Positions 12,253 through 25,334 of a stretch of DNA of 64,000 nucleotides are shown here, piece by piece. Location: NCBI RefSeq assembly GCF_022682495.2, contig NC_071396.1:23185735-23249734 (forward strand), read 5' to 3'. Source of the DNA: Desmodus rotundus. Taxonomy: Eukaryota > Chordata > Mammalia > Chiroptera > Phyllostomidae. Each line of letters begins with the position of its first letter. Within the stretch, counting starts at the first letter, position 1. Both the position numbers and the translations under genes were made by a program. The notes under the pieces are model-generated. The model saw only the letters and a program-made list of their open reading frames with translations. It ran no database searches and had not been told where the DNA came from.

Positions 12253-15200
12253 TTTGAGAATTTTTTTCTCTAATATCATCAAACCTAAAAATGTTAATAA
12301 TTCCTTGATATCATCAAATCTAGTCAGTGTCAACTTTCCATAATTGTATCATAATCTTATTCGTAGTTTACTTCAATCAGAATAAGACGCACATATTCCA
12401 ATTGTTCGTGCCCTCTATGTCTACTTTAACCTACGGTTCAGGCTCCATGTCTTTTTGCCTCCCTTAAAATATTTGTTGAAGGGTCTTCGCAGGGTCTCAT
12501 GTGTCCCGGAAAGCTTCCCCCAGTCTGGGCTTCGTTGACTCTCTCTCTGCGACGCCATTGGCACGTTCCTCTGCCACGTGCATTTCTCACAAACCAACAA
12601 TAAGATCGAGAGTCTCCATCAGACGGAGGTGATTTTTTTGTTCTTTTCTGGCAGGACAACTTCATCACGTGGTACATAATCTCTGATGGTTCTTTCTCTG
12701 TCACGTCCCGGCTCACTGCGAGCCACGGCCTGACGATATCAAGTCTGCTATTTCTTCTTCACATATCAGTCACATTCCTTTAAAGAGAATCATTCCTTTT
12801 CCTCCTACTTCATTACTCTGCGATACAGATCGAACACGAAAACCAAAGTCAGCTGCCGCGTTTGCCTGTGATGTACTTGTTGTCAAACTAATGAGATGTT
12901 TCCTCGAAACCCTCCGAAGATATCCAGTGAGGGTGCTTTCTTTGTGCTATCATTACGACCCTATAGATTTAAACATTGCGGTTACTGTTCTTATGGATGC
13001 TGAAATGGTCAATTGTCTCATCTTTGGTCAATGAGAACTTATTTAGGATACTGCTTCAGTCCTTGGACACCGTTGGAGTAGTATTTAATGGCTTCTTTCC
13101 TTTCTGGTCTGACAAAATGCCAGGCTTATTTGTGCCCCAGGCCCAGAATCAGCCATTGCTTTAGAGTCCTGGTCCCTTTTAGTGGTAAGTGACATTTAGA
13201 GAAGAAAAGCTAGATTGCGGGGTGGCTGACAGCTACTGGGTCATTGTTCCTATGCATTTTTGGTAGATGGAGCTAAGAAATATTTTGTTTTGTTGAGGAT
13301 GAGGTACATCATGAGTTCATACTGATATTTCCAATTCAAGTTCAGGACGACGGGGTTTGTGCATAACCTCATCAATGTTACATTTGCATTTCCTGGGACC
13401 ACGCTGATAATCTCAATTCTCAGTGCCGCCTGCACAATTACTGTTCCTGTAACAACGCACATGCAAGTCTCCAAGGGACAATGCCAACACTGCCATCAAC
13501 GACATGATTATGGAAAACAGCTTCCTGTCTTCGGGGTCACCTGGTTCGGATGGATGGTTTGGGCAGGGTTGGTTTATATCCTTAGGATATGTCCCCCCCA
13601 AAAAACATACAGTCAAATTATTCTCTTTTAAGTCCATCGAAATGGTTTCTTTTTAGAACTATGTCCCACCAAGGAATAGGTTCATTTGTTTCAATTTTCA
13701 GTGATTGCTTTTTAAATCCATTTAGCTTTGTCTTAGAATTCTCCATAGCATTTACGTTATTCCAAAGTTAAATATACAAAATAAGGTATGTTCAAAGAAG
13801 TCTAATTTCCATCTATGTTCTCTCTACCCTATTGTCTCCTTTCCTTATAGATACCCATTTATAATATTTTCTCCTTTCATCTTTTTAAATATAAGAAATG
13901 TGTAAATATTTTATATTTCCCCTCTCCTTGGTTGAATAGCCTTCTGCACCTGCCTACAAGGGAGCTATAGTAAGCAGTGTCCCTCCAATTTTGACCACGA
14001 AATACTGTTTTCCTATGGAGTATCCCAAAGGGTAAATATTAGGCCAAACTTATGTGGGAAATACTGCCACAGTTGATGGAGAGAAGAAAAATAACGTATG
14101 CATGCTCAGTAAGTACAGACTAGCTGAAAACAGTTTTTCTTACCCACGAGGTGAAAGGGTCTCTTTGTTTTTCACCTAATAAAGTCTCTTCCTTAATTCA
14201 CCACCTCTCTGCAAGAAGACTGCTGTGAGTCTTCTGAGAACTCCTCACCATGGAGCTGGGAGTGGCTGTTTGCAACTGTAACCTACCAACTACGGCGACA
14301 TTGTAATTCCTTGACTCCCCACACGGCAGGCTGGCTCCTCGCTGGTGTGGTATTTTCTTCCTTCTGGGCCAGTCCCCTCTGAACAGCATCACTTCCTGGC
14401 ATTGTGAGGTGTCCTCAATTGCCAAAGATCATAAGATAAGCCCCAAAGACTTTTCCCATTGCTTTGTCTCTGTTCTCACCTTCCTTAGCGTCATTACCTA
14501 ACATGAAAGACTCATGTCCTGCCCTTGCTCACAGGTCCAAGTGCACGACCGCTCTGGAGAAGTCTGCACAGTGGGCCTGTGTCAGGTTGCACATCCTTTA
14601 TTCCCAAGGACACCTCCTGGGTGATTGCTTTATCTGCAGCTGAAAGGCTTCTCTCTCCGCTCCAGGCCATAGTGGTGGTTAGTGGGTCTGGACAGAAGGT
14701 GGGAAGATTTGACTCCTCACTGGTGACACATCAAGAGAAAATTAATAAAGGATCTGAGCCACACTCAGTTGACCTGAATTCTTGAATTCTTGCTGAGATG
14801 GGGCTTTTAGGAACCCGATGAAGAGATAACACCACTCTCTCTGTTCCCACTCGGCACTTCAATACAGCACTGAGGCAATTTGGCTGATGTAACAAGCCAG
14901 CAGGAATCTCTACAGAGTGGAAATCGTGTCCCCAGAGGGCTTGCTGAGAGGAAGGTGAGTATTGCGTGAAAAAGGCCATATCCCTGCAAGGGCAGAGGGT
15001 CCATCGCCACCAGAGTTTGTAGTTGCTGTGTGTCAGCGGGCTGCGCGAGGCTGCACTGAGCTGGGACTGTTTTCCTTCAGGCCTCTGCCATCTCCTAGGT
15101 CTGCACCTCTCCCTGCTGGGGGCCTTCCGGGGCACCTTCTGCACACCGTTTAGGCAGCCTGCCAGGGGAAGCAGGTCTTGTGCCCGGTACCTATCCCCTC

Positions 15201-15386
15201 TGGCTCACACCCTCCTTACTCCTTTGATCTTTCTGTCACCCAGTCCTGTAGGCCAACTGCTTTCTCGTTGGCCCCTTGTCCCCTCTCCTAGTCTTTTCCC
15301 CAGGTACGTTGCCCCCATGCCTGGATGGAATGGTATAGGCTTGCATCGGGACACCTCAGGTGGGATCCTCAGCTGCTGTTTCTCTA
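12253..15386. other. AT-rich stretch, probable old repeat in part
   Basis: No gene was recognised. From about 13080 to 13900 phrases such as CATGAGTTCATACTGATATT, CCAGGCCCAGAATCAGCCAT and CAGTGATTGCTTTTTAAA resemble an ancient mammalian interspersed repeat that I know only vaguely, perhaps LINE-derived. I do not assign a family. The rest appears unique. Confidence 0.4.
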
Positions 15387-15559
15387 ACAGTGGTCCACAG
15401 AGCACCTGCATCAGAGTCACCTTAGGGTACCTGCTAAGAATACAAACAATGAGGTCCCACCCTAGACCTGTTGAATCAGGATTTCTTGTAGGAGGCTTAG
15501 GATCTGCCCTTTAACAAAACCCACACGGCGTCTCTGCATTCGGGTCTAAGAACCGCTGA
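15387..15559 (+). mobile_element. MER20-like hAT DNA transposon relic
   Basis: It begins CAGTGGTCCACAGAGCACCT, passes ATCAGAGTCACC and CCCACCCTAGACCTGTTGAA, and ends TCTAAGAACCGCTG, the usual order of MER20 by memory. Ends and body are clearly related, with moderate divergence. Confidence 0.8.
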
Positions 15560-16269
15560 CCCAGCCCTCCTTACCTGCAGGTCTGCCTGCCGGGTCTCGC
15601 CTCGGCTGACCTCCGTTTCTCTACAAAGCCTTGCGCACACGGCAGGGCAGCCCACCTGTCTCACACCCAGACGCTCTTTCTATTAGATACATTGTTGAGA
15701 TTTTGCTTTACCCCCCACTCACCAAGTCCCATGGACTTAACACATCAAATGTCGATAGTCCTTTTTAGTTCTCGTCGAAGAGACTTTTTCTGCCCACTCT
15801 GGACAATGGACAACGGGCAGCACAGGGCTGTGAGCCCCGGGAGCAGGGAAACAAGCGAAGTGAGTTATAAACCCTCCGGGTTTCCTCCCTCAAAGCAATT
15901 CGGGAACTGCAGGTCGGGGACAGAGACCGCAGCAGACTCTGGCATCTCATCAAAATGAGACGACAGAGGTCAGCGTTCGGGGGGCAGAGTATAGGCTGGG
16001 GACGCTGCACAGAGAGAGAGTTCCAGAACTCTGAATGGGGGCCTTGAGTCTCTGACCAAAAACCTAATCCACACATACTGAGGGTAAAACTCATTTGCGT
16101 CCCCACCAACAAGAGTGGTGGGACACCAAATACTGAATGGGGCGTTCAGCACAGACCCCAGAAAGGGTCACCCCTTAGAAATGGGACTAAATTGGCCCCA
16201 AAATAAAGGCTACTCTATAAGAGCTTAAAAACAAGTCCCCAAAGGGCCAAACTGATCCACAAGTATTTT
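15560..16269. other. Unique sequence, nothing recognised
   Basis: About 700 bp without gene or repeat that I can support. Confidence 0.5.
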
Positions 16270-18188
16270 AATTACCTGTCTTTTAAACTGTAACACACTT
16301 TAAAAATTAAATATCTAGCATTCAACAATGAAAAAAATTGTAATATCCTACATACAATAAAAAAATTACTAGGAAGCACACAAGATCTTGCTCCCTGGCA
16401 TAGCTCGTCAGTTTGGCTCAAATAAATGCACATAAAAATTCCAAAAATAATTTACTAGACTTCCAAGAAGCATAAAAATGTGACACATAACCAGTAGAAA
16501 AATCAGCCAATAGAAAAAGACCCAGAAATAATAGAGAAATGGAATTATCAACAAAACCCTTAAGCAAATATTATAAAAATGTGTGATAGCTGTAAGTGAC
16601 CGATAAAAAGTTAGCGAACTAAGAAAAGAAGGGAAAGGCATAAAAGAGAAGCAAATGAGAAATACAACACTTAAAATGAACATTTTACTTCATGGAACTT
16701 ACAGATTAAACATCCCAGAAGAAAACATCAATGACCTTGAATTCAAAATGAAGCACGATGAGCAAAAACAAGATTGAGAAAAGTGAAAAGCGCCTCAGTG
16801 ACCTGTGAGATGCTATCAGGTGGTACAGCCCAAATGGAAGTTAAACCCGAAGAGGAAAGAGGAGGGTAGAAAAAAGTACCTGAAGAAACAGTGCCTGGAA
16901 TCTCTCCAAAATCCATGAACACTATAAACCCACAGATTCAAGAGGCTTAACAAACCCCGGCGAGCTCAACAGACTCAATGAAAACTCACCCAGGCACATT
17001 AGAACCAAAACTGATGAAGACCTGTGATAAAGGGAAACATCTTAAAAAGAGCCAGAGAAAAAAGTCACCCTACAGATAAAGGAATAAAGCTAAGAATCAC
17101 TACAAACTTCCTGTTAGCAATTATGTAAGCCTGAAGACAATAAAGTGATATCTTTTAAGTTCCAAAAGAAAAAAAAAAAAAAAACCCTGGTAACCTAGAA
17201 TTCTATGCTGAGGGCAAAACTAAAAGTGAAAAACGTTCAGATGAGCAACAGCTAAAAGAATCTCTCAACAGCAAATGCAGTACAGGAAACGCAATTCTTC
17301 ATGACCTTCGGGCGGAAGGAAGGCAGAAGGAACTTAGGGCAACACAAAGAAATGAAAAATGCGCCACAATAGTGACAGGTAGGTAAAATAGGTGTTTTTC
17401 TTATTTTTAATTTCCTTGAAAGATAATGGCTATTTAAAGTAAAATAATAACAATAAATTATGGAAGTCCAACATAGGTAAAAGTAACATGTATTAAAACA
17501 ATAACATAAAGGAGGGGGAAATGGAAGTAAACTATTGTTCGTCTGTTACATTATACTTGAAGTAGCATAATATCACCTGAAAATAAACTGTCCTAAGTTA
17601 ATGCATATTTTAATCTTAGGGCAACAATTAAAAACAAAACAGAGGGAAAACTAATAGGCCAATAATGGAGATAAAATGGAATCCTAAAAAATAACCAATT
17701 AATCCAAAAAAGCACCAAAAAAAAAAAAGTAGAAAAGGAATAATATGGGATTAAAAAAGAACAAATAACAACATGGTAGGTTTTATCTCAACATGATCAA
17801 TAATTACATTTACAGACTCTAAACACTACTATCGAAAGGCAGGTATTGCCAGACTAAATTTTCAAACCAAAGCTGAACTATATGCCGGCTCCCAGATAGC
17901 CACAAGTAAGGCGGAAATAGAAGAATGGGAGAAGAGAAACCACACAAACACTACCCCCCAGAAAAGCTGGCGGGGCTTTATTCATATCAGAAAAGTAGCT
18001 CTCAGAAAGAGAGATGCCACCAGGAATAAAGAGGGACACATTACATTGATAGAGGGGTGAATTCATTCAGAAGACATAACAACTGTAAGCACCTAAAAAC
18101 AAAGCTTCAAAAACCATAAAGCAAAACTGGCAGAACTGAAGAGAGAAAATAAACACATCCACAATTCTAGCTCCAAAAGGCCCAAAAC
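16270..18188 (+). mobile_element. Old LINE-1, ORF1 region into ORF2 endonuclease
   Basis: About 1.9 kb of degraded LINE-1. The first part matches the ORF1 area (AGATTGAGAAAAGTGAAAAG, CAGTGACCTGTGAGATGC, ATTCAAGAGGCTTAACAAAC). The last part is the ORF2 endonuclease region (AAAAGCTGGCGGGGCTTTAT, AATAAAGAGGGACACATTAC, GAAGACATAACAACTGTAAG, CAAAACTGGCAGAACTGAA). An A run of about 18 is at 17169-17184. No frame survives. It stops abruptly at the inverted-repeat unit that follows. Confidence 0.75.
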
Positions 18189-18207
18189 ACGACTGAGATT
18201 ACCCATA

Positions 18208-18350
18208 TTTTGCCATGTATAATGGGTACTTCTTGCCCAAATTTTTGAGGGAAAAATAAGGATGCGCATTATACATGGGCATATTGATTACATACCGAGG
18301 GTTTAATAATCCTGTGTATAATGAGCACCCACGTTTCTGTGCACAGCCAA
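18208..18350. repeat. TGTATAATG inverted-repeat unit, likely DNA-transposon relic
   Basis: The arm TGCCATGTATAATGGGTA (18211-18228) faces TGCGCATTATACATGGGCA (18263-18281) across a 34-base spacer with its own small palindrome (CCCAAATTTTTGAGGG). A third copy, CTGTGTATAATGAGCACCCA, follows at 18312-18331 in the left-arm orientation. This is a terminal-inverted-repeat style arrangement. The family is not assigned. Confidence 0.6.
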
Positions 18351-18539
18351 ATAGGGTAAAAGTCTTGCTACCCTGAGTGTGGAATGCTAAAATCTAGATT
18401 TGATTAGATTTAAGAAAAAGAAAGCAATAGTGTATTTTTAGTGTGTAGACATTAGAGTTTTACCCAAGAGAAACCAGTTCCTGAAGAAACTTAGTCCCCG
18501 GTGAGACCCCCATCTAGGCCAACACAGAGAGCATTAACA

Positions 18540-18665
18540 TTGTGAATCTGCCGCTCCTGAGTTGTGTGACTTTGGGTGAAATATCTAACCTCGCCAGACT
18601 TCCAATACTGTACCCATAAAATAGGGATGATAGTAGCGGACTAATGGGGCTATCTTCATAGAATT
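18540..18665 (+). mobile_element. MIR SINE
   Basis: The core phrase GAGTTGTGTGACTTTGGGTG followed by CTAACCTCGCC and CATAAAATAGGGATGATAGT is the typical MIR succession, diverged. Confidence 0.75.
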
Positions 18666-21019
18666 AGGGGACAGAGGGTAACCAACTTGCCAGTTTAACC
18701 ATCTCTCTCTCTTTCCTGACCTGAGCCCACGGGCAGAAGCCAGCTGCTCACTCACAGCCCATGTGCCCTCCCTGTAGTTTTGCCCCGACAATCCAGGTCA
18801 AAGATGGTCCAAAATGCATCTGGTACTAAACCTGCGTGTTAGTTGTAATCTATATTGGGATCATATGATTTAACGAAGTATTAACTTAAATCCGTGAAAT
18901 AGGAGCACAAAAAGAAAGAACATTACTGTTTGTACGAAAAATAATTTGAATGCCTTGGAAAGCCTCCAGAAAGGCAAGTTGTTAAAATAAATTAGTATCA
19001 GACTACAGGCATGTGAAAAAGAGGGGCAAACAGTCAAAATCTAGAAACTCTTTGCCCCATTGCTTCCGTATCCCTTTAAGACTTTGCTCCACTTTAAAAG
19101 ACTCTAAACTGGAAATCATAGATAATGGGTCACAGGTGTGGTTTCCGCAAGACTAATGATTGGGAACATAGATCAGGCACCGTCTTCAAAGAAAGGCTCT
19201 CAGCCTTAAATCGAGACCAGCAAAAAAAAAACCGTTCACATTCATGTCTGAAGTTAAAGCAAAATGGTTGAATTCTGAGTACGTCACTTTGCATGATTTC
19301 CCACTTCAACTGACTTTTTAATGGACCCAAAGACCTGTCCTGCTCACCTCGGGAAAGAGCTTGGCATTCGCTAAATGTTAGCTTCCTTCTCCTCCCCACC
19401 CCCACCGCTTTGGAAGTTCCATTTGGTTTGACACCCAAATGCCATTTCTGTTCTTTAACATTTCACCAGTGGAAACACACACCGCTGAAGTGTCTTCATG
19501 CCGCAGGAAACGAGTGCTATTTGCGGAGAACATTTGAGGCTCAGGACATTTCCATTTTCCACATTCCAGAAGCCTCGCCCCACGACTCAGCAGAATCCAG
19601 GGAGGCCGGGGGCGGGTGGGGTGCAGAGGGCACGCATGACCAGTCATCCAGCTTCTGATGAAAGTAACACCCCCAGACCACCTGGCCCTCACTCGACCTC
19701 CCGGCACCCCTCTGAGTTGGGTGGTGGTCTTCTTTACCACCTGGAAGCTTAGGGAGTGGAACGCAGAAAAGTTAACAGACTTGCTTAAGTCAGCACCACA
19801 AGCGAATAGAGGAGGGGGTGAGACCCCAGATGCTGAAGCCGCCAGCTGTCTGCCCTGGCTTGTGTTGTTTTGGGTTTGGTGCCCTCCCCAGGGGCTTATG
19901 TGTGTTTGCTGACCACAACGACAGCAGTAAATAACACGTGTGCGTGGACATGTGCGCGGGAGCCTGTGCAATTATCTAACGTTATCTTCGCTCCTTCGTG
20001 GGAAAGGCTGCAGAATAAATTGCGTGCTAATGTTTTGTCACGCTGCAGTTCCTCTGGTCCCTCCATTGACTCAACGCACTCAGTTCTCCCCCAGGCTTTT
20101 GGCATCCACCGAGGACTTGGTTCTCAAAGGAAGCAGCAGGTGCCAGGCCACTGCCAACCCAGTCTGGCCGCAGCCTTGGGAGAAGCCTGGAGGAACAGCC
20201 CCTCTGGGTGAAGGACCACAGCCTAGAGAGACAGTCCCCAGAAGATGGGGCTCCTAGCATCCTCTGCAATTCCCGGACCTCCTATTGTAAGAAAACAGGG
20301 CTCCCCAGTGCCTCTGCACCCCCCCCCCACTGTTCCCTGCCACGGTTGGCCTGCTCAGAGAGGTTGGTCATAAACTGGGACGTGCCATGAGGTGGTTTTT
20401 TTGGAGGAAAATTATACAAACATCAGCTCAGTCTGAGGAGCAAATTCAGGTTGGCCACAGCCAGCCTACAAACAGGAAAGACTGAGAAGATCCTGTCACC
20501 TCATCCAGGGCCAACCCTGAGCCTCTGGGGCGGACACTCACCCACCCACAAAAGCCCCCACTGAGCACTAGTGCAGGCTCTGGGTGCTGCCACACAGAAA
20601 GAAACCCAGTGACCAGAGGAAGGAAGGAGAAGGGTGGGAACAGACTAGCAAAATGAACGAGGAGGAGACTGAAGGTGACCCTTGAACTTGGTACAGTTGC
20701 GGTGGCCGCCTAGCACTGACTGGCAGTCACTGGGCTGGCATGTCACTGCGTGCTGTCCCAGGGCTCCACCTGAGGCCCCGTGCCATCCCTCCAGCTCCTG
20801 CGTGTCCTGCTTCCCTCTGCAAACTCTCGAGACCTTCCAAGGGGGGCGGCCTCACCCCACAAGGGAGGCAGGGGTCTGTGTCACACAGAATGAGCCGGAA
20901 CAGAACAAAACCCCTCCCCCTGGTCTTGGGAGCTGGACCCTGGGAATGAAGCTCAACTACTTTGGCTCTCGATCGCCGCTGATTTTCTAGGCCACACATG
21001 GCCTACTTGTACTTTCAGA
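18666..21019. other. Unique sequence, nothing recognised
   Basis: About 2.3 kb with open frames up to 197 codons on the minus strand (19971-19378), with no recognisable protein family or splice structure. A short C run is near 20321. I see no supportable gene. Confidence 0.45.
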
Positions 21020-21832
21020 TGGATTTAAAGTCACGCACGTCACCGTTACCGAGAAGACCCAAGATAACCAGGGTTGGTGAGAACATGGAGAAAGAGGGTC
21101 CCTGGCGCCCCATTGCTGGGAATGTGAACTGGTGTGGCCACTGGGGAAAACTGTTGGAGCTTCCTCAACACAATTAAAAATAGAACTGTCGTTCTGCAGA
21201 TGGGTATTTGTCCAAAGGAAATGAAGTCACCATCTTGAAGAAATATCTGTACCTCCGTGTTCACTGGAGATGTATTAACAACAGCCAAGACATGGGAACA
21301 ACCTGAGTGGATAAAGAAAATGCAAGCCAAACCCACACACCCCAGGACCTTCCTAACCCACTCGTTCAGCCACCAAAAACCCTGCCATCAGCGACAACAC
21401 GATAGGACCTTGAGGGTCACCATGGAAGTGAAATAGAAAGACTAATACTGTGTGATCTCACTTACGTGTGGAATCTGAAAACCCCAAACTCAGAAACGGA
21501 GATAGAATGGTGGTTGCCAGGGGTGGGGAGCTGGGGGGTGGGCAGATGTGGGACAGAAGGTCCCCGCGTCCAGTGGTAAGATGAGTACGTTCTGGCGATC
21601 CGGTGTCCAGTGTGGTGGCTCTAGTTGGCAGTGCTGTGTTGGCCACCTGAAAGTCACGCAGACTGGGTCTTAAGTGTCCTCACGAGAACAACAAAAAATT
21701 GTAATGACGGGAGGTGACGTTAGCTAACGTGGTCGAAATAATTTCACAATATACACAACCACCCAATCATCACATTGTACCCCTTAAACTTACACAATGT
21801 TATATGTCAATTACATCTCAAATCTGGGGGGG
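21020..21832 (+). mobile_element. LINE-1 3' UTR fragment
   Basis: Typical order of an old LINE-1 3' end: GGTGAGAACATGGAGAAA, TGCTGGGAATGTGAACTGGT, AACAACAGCCAAGACATGG, GATAGAATGGTGGTTGCCAG, and finally TACACAATGTTATATGTCAA before a degraded G-rich tail at 21825-21832. Confidence 0.85.
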
Positions 21833-21969
21833 GGAGCAGAGTGAGCCCTGTCCAGAAATGTCACAGAAAGCTAACATTGACTAATGTGTCCTCCTTACTC
21901 TTAACGAGAAAAGTCACACATTTTGAGGGCAGCGTTGGGACGCTGATGAACCCCGACTGTTCTCGGGTG

Positions 21970-22070
21970 TAAGAAGGCCTGGAACCCTAGCTCTGCCCCA
22001 GATTAGCTCTGGGCCAGCTGCTTCCTGACACTCGGTGCCTCAGTTTATTCACTTTACCCCTGTACGTAGG
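21970..22070 (+). mobile_element. MIR-like SINE
   Basis: GGAACCCTAGCTCTGCCCCA, GGGCCAGCTGCTTCCTGACA and GTGCCTCAGTTTATTCACTT follow the MIR order. Diverged. Confidence 0.6.
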
Positions 22071-24334
22071 GTGTGCGTTTCAGAAGGTGTGTTGCTGGAC
22101 AGCAAGTTAGCCATTGGTAAGGTGGTAAGGTAGTTGCCCACAAGCCCTCCTGTCGCATTTATTTAAAGGGGCAACAGCCCTGTGATGGAGGCCATGGTGC
22201 TCCCCAGGTCCCACCTTCAGGGTCAAGGCCTCAAGAGATGTGCTCCTGAGAGCCCCCCCTGAGAACTGTCCTATGCAAAGGAAGTGCTGGCACCCGGCTG
22301 ACACGTGCTCCCTGGAGACAGCCTCACCCCAGGGTCCGAAGCCCAGGCCCTGGCCTCGCTTTAAGAAAACTCAGAGGTGGTCCCAGGGGCAGTCTCTGCA
22401 GGATGAACTGAGGCCTTTGTTACCACCTCATCTCGGATCAACTCCCCTTCCGCCTCCCACACTCCCCTCCCGGGCTGTCCCCGCCCCAGAGCACACCCCC
22501 AGGAGCTCCTGCCCCAAGTGTCCATCCTGAGTCTGTCTCTCAGCAGCTACCCAGCCTCCCCCCCCACAGGCCTGCCTCAGACCAGGCTCCACGTGTATTC
22601 AAGTGACAACAGACACTTCCTTCTACACCTGTCAGTGAGAGGGTGACTAATCACTGTCTAGGTTCGGTGTGTGTGTGTGTGTGTGTGTGTCCACTCCAGG
22701 GGAACTGAGAACAACCAGGTGGCGTCCTCTCCGTCCCTGCCTGTGAGATTCGGACAAGCTGGCTAATTGAGGCTCATTCACTGCCATCTCCTCAGGTGAA
22801 GGTGACAGGGGGGCTTGCATGGAAAACGATGAGCCCTACTTGAGTTCAAACGGCCAATGTAAGCTGGGAGACCCCATTTTCCCTTCTGGAGCCTTTAATT
22901 AACAAGGCTAGTTCTTCTCCCAGCTCTCATTCCCATTACAACTTCTTCTCGTTCACATTCTGTGCAGCCCCCACCTGACAGCACCAGGGCAGATTTGGAG
23001 AGAGGACCACAGGAGGGGGCGCACTACGCCGGCGGGTTCACATCTGCTTCTGTGGAGCGGCTCCCTCGGCATGGAAGCCTATCACAGCCCAGCTAATGCA
23101 GGAGCAGCTGTCTTGTGAGATGCCAGCAAGGGACCCAGAGGCACGGAACATCCTCACTAATGTAAATGAGTGTGGCTTACACTTGGCAGGCTAAGCGAAA
23201 CGACGCATTTTTGAATGAGAAGACCTGAAGCATTGCAGGTGAAATGAGAGGCCTCCCTTCGCGGGTGTGCTGATGGAAGCGCTCACACCCTGGTGATGGA
23301 TGCTAGGGGCTCGTCACTGTGCACGCCAACATGGATTTGAATTCACCCGGTCATTTGCAAACAGGGCTGCTGGCTTGCACTTTCGCCAAAAGAGACACAG
23401 TGCGCCTTCATAACGTCTTTTTTCTTTATGCCTCTGAGTGTGATCTAGGATCTCTCCAATGCTGACATGGAGAGCAAAGGGGGACGTTGGAAGGCTAGTT
23501 CGGGGGGTGGGGGCTTCTAGGGATTCTGCGGATCTCGGGCCAGTCTCGAGAGGGACTAAGTCACGCCAATGAAAGCCACAGGACACGGAGTTATACAGGA
23601 CAAGGCCACTGATGCCCAGCTAGGGGGTGAGAGAGAGCACAGAGGGAGGGAAGCTTTTGTATAAACAGAACCTTTCAGACCGCGGTGCGTTTCCTCACCA
23701 GCGAGTTATCCAAAATGGTCACTGAAAGAACAAGCAGAGAATTAGCGCCAAGAGAGCTTTGAGGGCTCTGTCGGCCAGTCTAGCGAAGGCCGTGGAGAAT
23801 GATCTTGGTGTTGCCCTAGAGTGTACTGTTCCGGACGCTAGAATTTTCATCTCTTCTAAATCCTGAGTCTCTTTCTCTCCGCACTAGACAGTGCTAGATA
23901 AACGCAAACTCTTTGCTCCTGAAATCTTCTTTTTCCAGGCTCCGTGTAAACTATCACCATACAGTTGACATTTACCATAAAAATTGCGCAGTTACCCATA
24001 TTGTATATTATATAGTAACTAATAAAATGACTTCGAGTAATGGCGTTATCGATCCCCATTCCACCCCCAGGATTCCCACTCACATGTTAGAGGGATGTGG
24101 AAGACAGAATGAAGAGCAAAGTGTGAAGAAAACCTTGGTACAGGACAAGGTGGCCAAATGGCTGGTTGAAGTTAGTGAGCCCAGAGTTCCTAAACCCATT
24201 CTCAATAGATTCCTAAAGATGTCTGTAGGAGACAGTTCAGACCCACACACGTCTGAGCCCTCTATCCTTACCTTTTCCTGTCCTAGAGAACTAGGGTGTT
24301 CAAACGCCTTCAGACTGAAGACACAGCAGGATGA
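22071..24334. other. Unique sequence, nothing recognised
   Basis: No gene. It contains a (TG)n microsatellite at 22667-22690. A short segment near 22860-22930 with TTTAATTAACAAGG is AT-rich in a GC-richer neighbourhood. Confidence 0.5.
22667..22690. repeat. (TG)n microsatellite
   Basis: Twelve perfect GT units. Confidence 0.95.
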
Positions 24335-24622
24335 AAGTAAAAGGATAAAAAAGACATAACATACACATAGTACCCCAAAGAGAGCTGGAGTGGCCCATGC
24401 AGACGAAATAAGCTGAGACAAAAACTCTTACTAGAAGCAAAGAACATTTTATAACAATAAGAGGAATGCTCCATCAGGAAGACTTAATGATTATAAACCT
24501 GTATGTACCTAATAAGAAAACTCCAAAATACATAAAGGAAAACACAGAATTGAAAGGAGAAATACATAATTCAACAATAATAGCTGAAGAGTTCAATAAC
24601 CGACATTCAGTGATGAATGAAA
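24335..24622 (+). mobile_element. LINE-1 ORF2 endonuclease fragment
   Basis: The text AAAGAGAGCTGGAGTGGCCC, TACTAGAAGCAAAGAACATT, TATAAACCTGTATGTACCTA and AAAGGAGAAATACATAATTC is the ORF2 endonuclease end of LINE-1. It stops near GAGTTCAATAACCGACATTC and is a possible partner of the piece that starts at 25925. Confidence 0.8.
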
Positions 24623-25126
24623 CACCAACAGAGAAATAAAGAATACGAGAAATTTCTCCCCTGCTTAGAAGCCATTCTGGGGTTACCTCGTCACCCACAT
24701 CCCAGGAGAGGGAAGAGAGAGAAGTGCCCCAAAGCAGGACAGGGCCTCAGGTGCACCAGCGAAGGGCTGTCCTCTCTCTGAAGGAACAAAATGTGTGACC
24801 CTCCGTGTCTCCGCTGCAGAAGTCTGACCGCCCCCAGCTGCTGGGCCAGTTGCTGACCCCTAACCCGTAGCCACACTTCTTATTAGTAGGGTGGGGAGGG
24901 AGCGGGGTCCTTAAGTGCCCCTAAAAAATTACAGCGTCTGCTGTCCTCACCTTTCTACACAAGATTAACTACCTGTCACTTAGACAAATGGGGGCACAAG
25001 AAAATGACATCGGCCTCCCAGCACTCCTGAAAATGTCATGGCAGGATCCTACACCTGGGAAGGTGGGGCATGTCCAGAAGTAATTACGAGCCACCACCTT
25101 TAATTCAGATCCCTTGGTGTGACATA
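24623..25126. other. Unique sequence between LINE-1 pieces
   Basis: About 500 bp without LINE-1 resemblance or gene. Confidence 0.5.
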
Positions 25127-25334
25127 CAGGGTCCAGCACAAATAACATCCCTTTGGATTACAAAATCTTTCATTACAAAATCATAAGCATGCAATCTGTA
25201 ACATAACAATTTCACACTCAAGCACGCCCTACGACATTTTAGGTGACATGTTCAAATAAAAACAATAAGTTATTACACCCATGTTATTACCCTACCAACA
25301 ATATTCAAGCAGGCCTTTCTGCTGCTGGACCCCA
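25127..25334. mobile_element. 208-bp non-autonomous TIR DNA transposon (candidate)
   Basis: The left end CAGGGTCCAGCAC (25127-25139) and right end CTGCTGGACCCCA (25322-25334) are inverted repeats matching at 10 of 13 positions. They are flanked by TA on both sides (25125-25126, 25335-25336), as expected for Tc1/mariner-type insertion. The interior is AT-rich and non-coding. The family name is not known to me with certainty. Confidence 0.65.

Noticed and set aside
19378..19971. Minus-strand open frame of 197 codons
   Set aside because: The composition is low in recognisable motifs, other frames overlap it, and no homology or exon signals are evident.
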